From the NCBI GenBank assembly GCA_026874595.1, contig CM049311.1:22436676-22500675 (forward strand): a stretch of 64,000 bases of DNA, written 5' to 3'. Source of the stretch: Sipunculus nudus (lineage: Eukaryota; Annelida; Sipuncula; Golfingiida; Sipunculidae). Shown here in pieces: positions 62,300 to 64,000 of this stretch (position 1 is the first letter of the stretch; each line of letters opens with the position of its first letter). The translations under genes were made by a program, and so were the position numbers. The notes under the pieces are model-generated. The model worked only from the letters and a program-made list of their open reading frames with translations, was not told the origin of the DNA and did no database searches.

Positions 62300-63063
62300 A
62301 AATGCTTCTTGGGTATCCATACTAAATTAAAACTATGGTAGATATTGATGTGTAGGTTGAAGGGGCACTGGTCAGTTCTGTTGACTGTTTACTGTAAGAA
62401 ATGTTAAATTTGTATCCTTTTCAGCACCGTCAAATAAGTAAATATGAATATATTATTCATAAAAGGAGGAAAATGAGGAATATTTCCTCTTGACTATCAG
62501 TTCAGCTGATGATCACCCAAAAGTATGGATGATAGAGTGTAAAGTTTTTTTTTTTAAATGTACGATTTGTAAAGATTTTGTCCCATTTTACATAACACAA
62601 AAATTAATATATGGGCTACTGTGGGAATATAATGAATTTTATCGTGACCATCAGCAGAACAATCTTACAACATGGTCGCAAAGATGTGCCAGAAAATGCT
62701 TTCAATTGGAGTTAACACCATTTAATTATACCCATCTAAGGATAAAGGGTCAATGTTTTTTTCGGTAACAAGTAATAAACACATTCACGTTTGTGTCACA
62801 AGAGTGATTAACGTCTGTTTCGTCAAAATATTTGAAACATATTAAGGTATTGGTCCGTTGCACAACTGAGCCATTTAAGAATACCCATTCATACTTTTCC
62901 TTCTTAGCTCAAAATATTTAGAGCACGAAAATATATGGCTGTTTATTTAATAAGTCTATAAAGGACTTAGGTACAGTGGTAAATTACTTTGTCTAATCAG
63001 TAATATGTCGTCAAGGCATCTTCATGATGAGCATGTTAGACTTTGCCTTTACAATGGAAACAA

Positions 63064-63114
<51 letters not shown>

Positions 63115-63410
63115 GCACACACACAGAACGAATGTTCCTTGCTTCAGTTATTTCAGCATGTTGTTTTTCAAGTCATGGGCTTCCTTTCGTCTTATTATTA
63201 GAAATGTGCAACACGAACTTGGATTCAGGGATCACATATAAAACATCCATATTTTGACGCTCTAGTGCCTGTCCACAGATATCTTTCTATTCTCCTGACA
63301 ATCACTACGGAAACATTGTGTATAATTAGCACGTGGTGAAATTGGTAGCCTTTTTTTCAGTGCTCAGTTAAGCGCACACACGATATTACCGACATATCCC
63401 AGAAAGAGAG
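62300..63410 (+). repeat. Diverged duplicated segment, copy 2
   Basis: Collinear with 57737-60560. Its last part repeats again at about 63585-63700 (cagttcagtgcacacgcgg, gaaaatatccgaaag), about 205 bases on. Confidence 0.65.
63067..63111 (+). repeat. (CT)n microsatellite
   Basis: Pure CT run in duplicated segment copy 2, corresponding to the CT-rich run at 60222-60258 in copy 1. Confidence 0.95.
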
Positions 63411-64000
63411 AGAGGGGAGAGGGGAGAGAGAGAGATCTTTTATTTTGCAAGAAAATATGTGAATATTGACTCCAAATATTGAGTTTCTATTAAAAAACGA
63501 ATGTCCTGAATAAAATAAGTGTTGTTAATGACATATAATCATTGTAAATATGGAACATATAGCGACATTCGTTTGCCTTGTATACGCAGTTCAGTGCACA
63601 CGCGGTAATTGCGAGATAAAATACATCCTAGACAGAGAGCGCGGTCCTCTGCCAGAAAATATCCGAAAGTTGAATCTGAATATTGAATTTCATGTTCCTA
63701 CAAAATGGCTCTGAATTATATTTTAACCTCGATTTCAATAAGACTTATATAGTCTTTATGACAGGAGCAAAACTAAAAGTGTGCCATCACCGAATCGTTA
63801 AATGGGAGATCCGAATTCGGACTTGTCAGTGATCTGGACAACCGTATTCACAGTGTGATGATTCATTGTTATCCAGATCATTATTGACGATTTGCTTGTA
63901 TCTCGATCTGGACATCAAGATGTGCTTGGTATAATAATTTCGACGTGATGATTCAAGAAGCATGCGAACCCGAAAGTGATTGTTTTCTTGAAATCCTAAA

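Overview
The window looks like animal nuclear DNA, most likely from a mollusc or another lophotrochozoan. It is AT-rich, its coding exons are short and divided by introns of 0.1-8 kb with ordinary GT-AG borders, and it carries many (TA)n tracts, minisatellites and transposable elements. Species cannot be named from sequence alone. Two multi-exon receptor genes lie head to tail on the + strand. All exon models come from reading frame, splice consensus, intron phase and comparison of the two genes with each other; no transcript data were available.

Gene A (about 6176-13464, 5' end not found) encodes an EGF-like exon, an FN3-like exon, two exons of a membrane-proximal domain, a Thr-rich stalk with one transmembrane helix, and a short cytoplasmic tail with three tyrosine motifs. 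Its last exon is tandemly duplicated (329-bp unit). The stalk exon does not join the previous exon in frame, so the gene may be damaged or may have an unseen microexon.

Gene B (18894-57427) is a complete receptor-type protein tyrosine phosphatase. I resolve 26 coding exons that keep one frame throughout, 3894 nt or 1297 residues plus stop. The order is signal peptide, F-type lectin-like domain in two exons, EGF-like, FN3-like, membrane-proximal domain, Ser/Thr-rich stalk, transmembrane helix, long juxtamembrane region, phosphatase domain D1 (catalytically intact by motif) and phosphatase domain D2 (catalytic residues lost). The EGF, FN3, membrane-proximal and transmembrane exons of A and B are paralogous, with matching intron phases. 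The locus therefore pairs a receptor whose tail could be tyrosine-phosphorylated with a receptor that could dephosphorylate, both on a related ectodomain. That pairing is the most interesting biology here; it is inferred from domains and position and has not been tested.

The introns of gene B are crowded. Intron 4 holds a decayed CR1/L2-like LINE (about 25.1-28.0 kb, +). Intron 6 holds a 37-bp minisatellite. Intron 11 holds a probable solo LTR. Intron 16 holds an 82-bp array whose unit copies the 3' splice site and first bases of the next exon (D1 WPD-loop exon). Intron 18 holds a nearly complete antisense tyrosine-recombinase retrotransposon of Ngaro type (45.4-53.0 kb, -), with gag, RT, RNase H, recombinase, an SGNH-hydrolase-like region and split direct repeats in the order A1-ORFs-B1-A2-B2.

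The flanks hold no confident genes. The left flank (1-6.1 kb) has a MITE, a tRNA-type SINE, a degenerate satellite and a possible minus-strand secretory first exon. The middle gap (13.5-18.9 kb) has a direct repeat and microsatellites. The right flank (57.7-64 kb) has a diverged segmental duplication, a double hairpin with two near-identical 24-nt loops, and CT/GA microsatellites.
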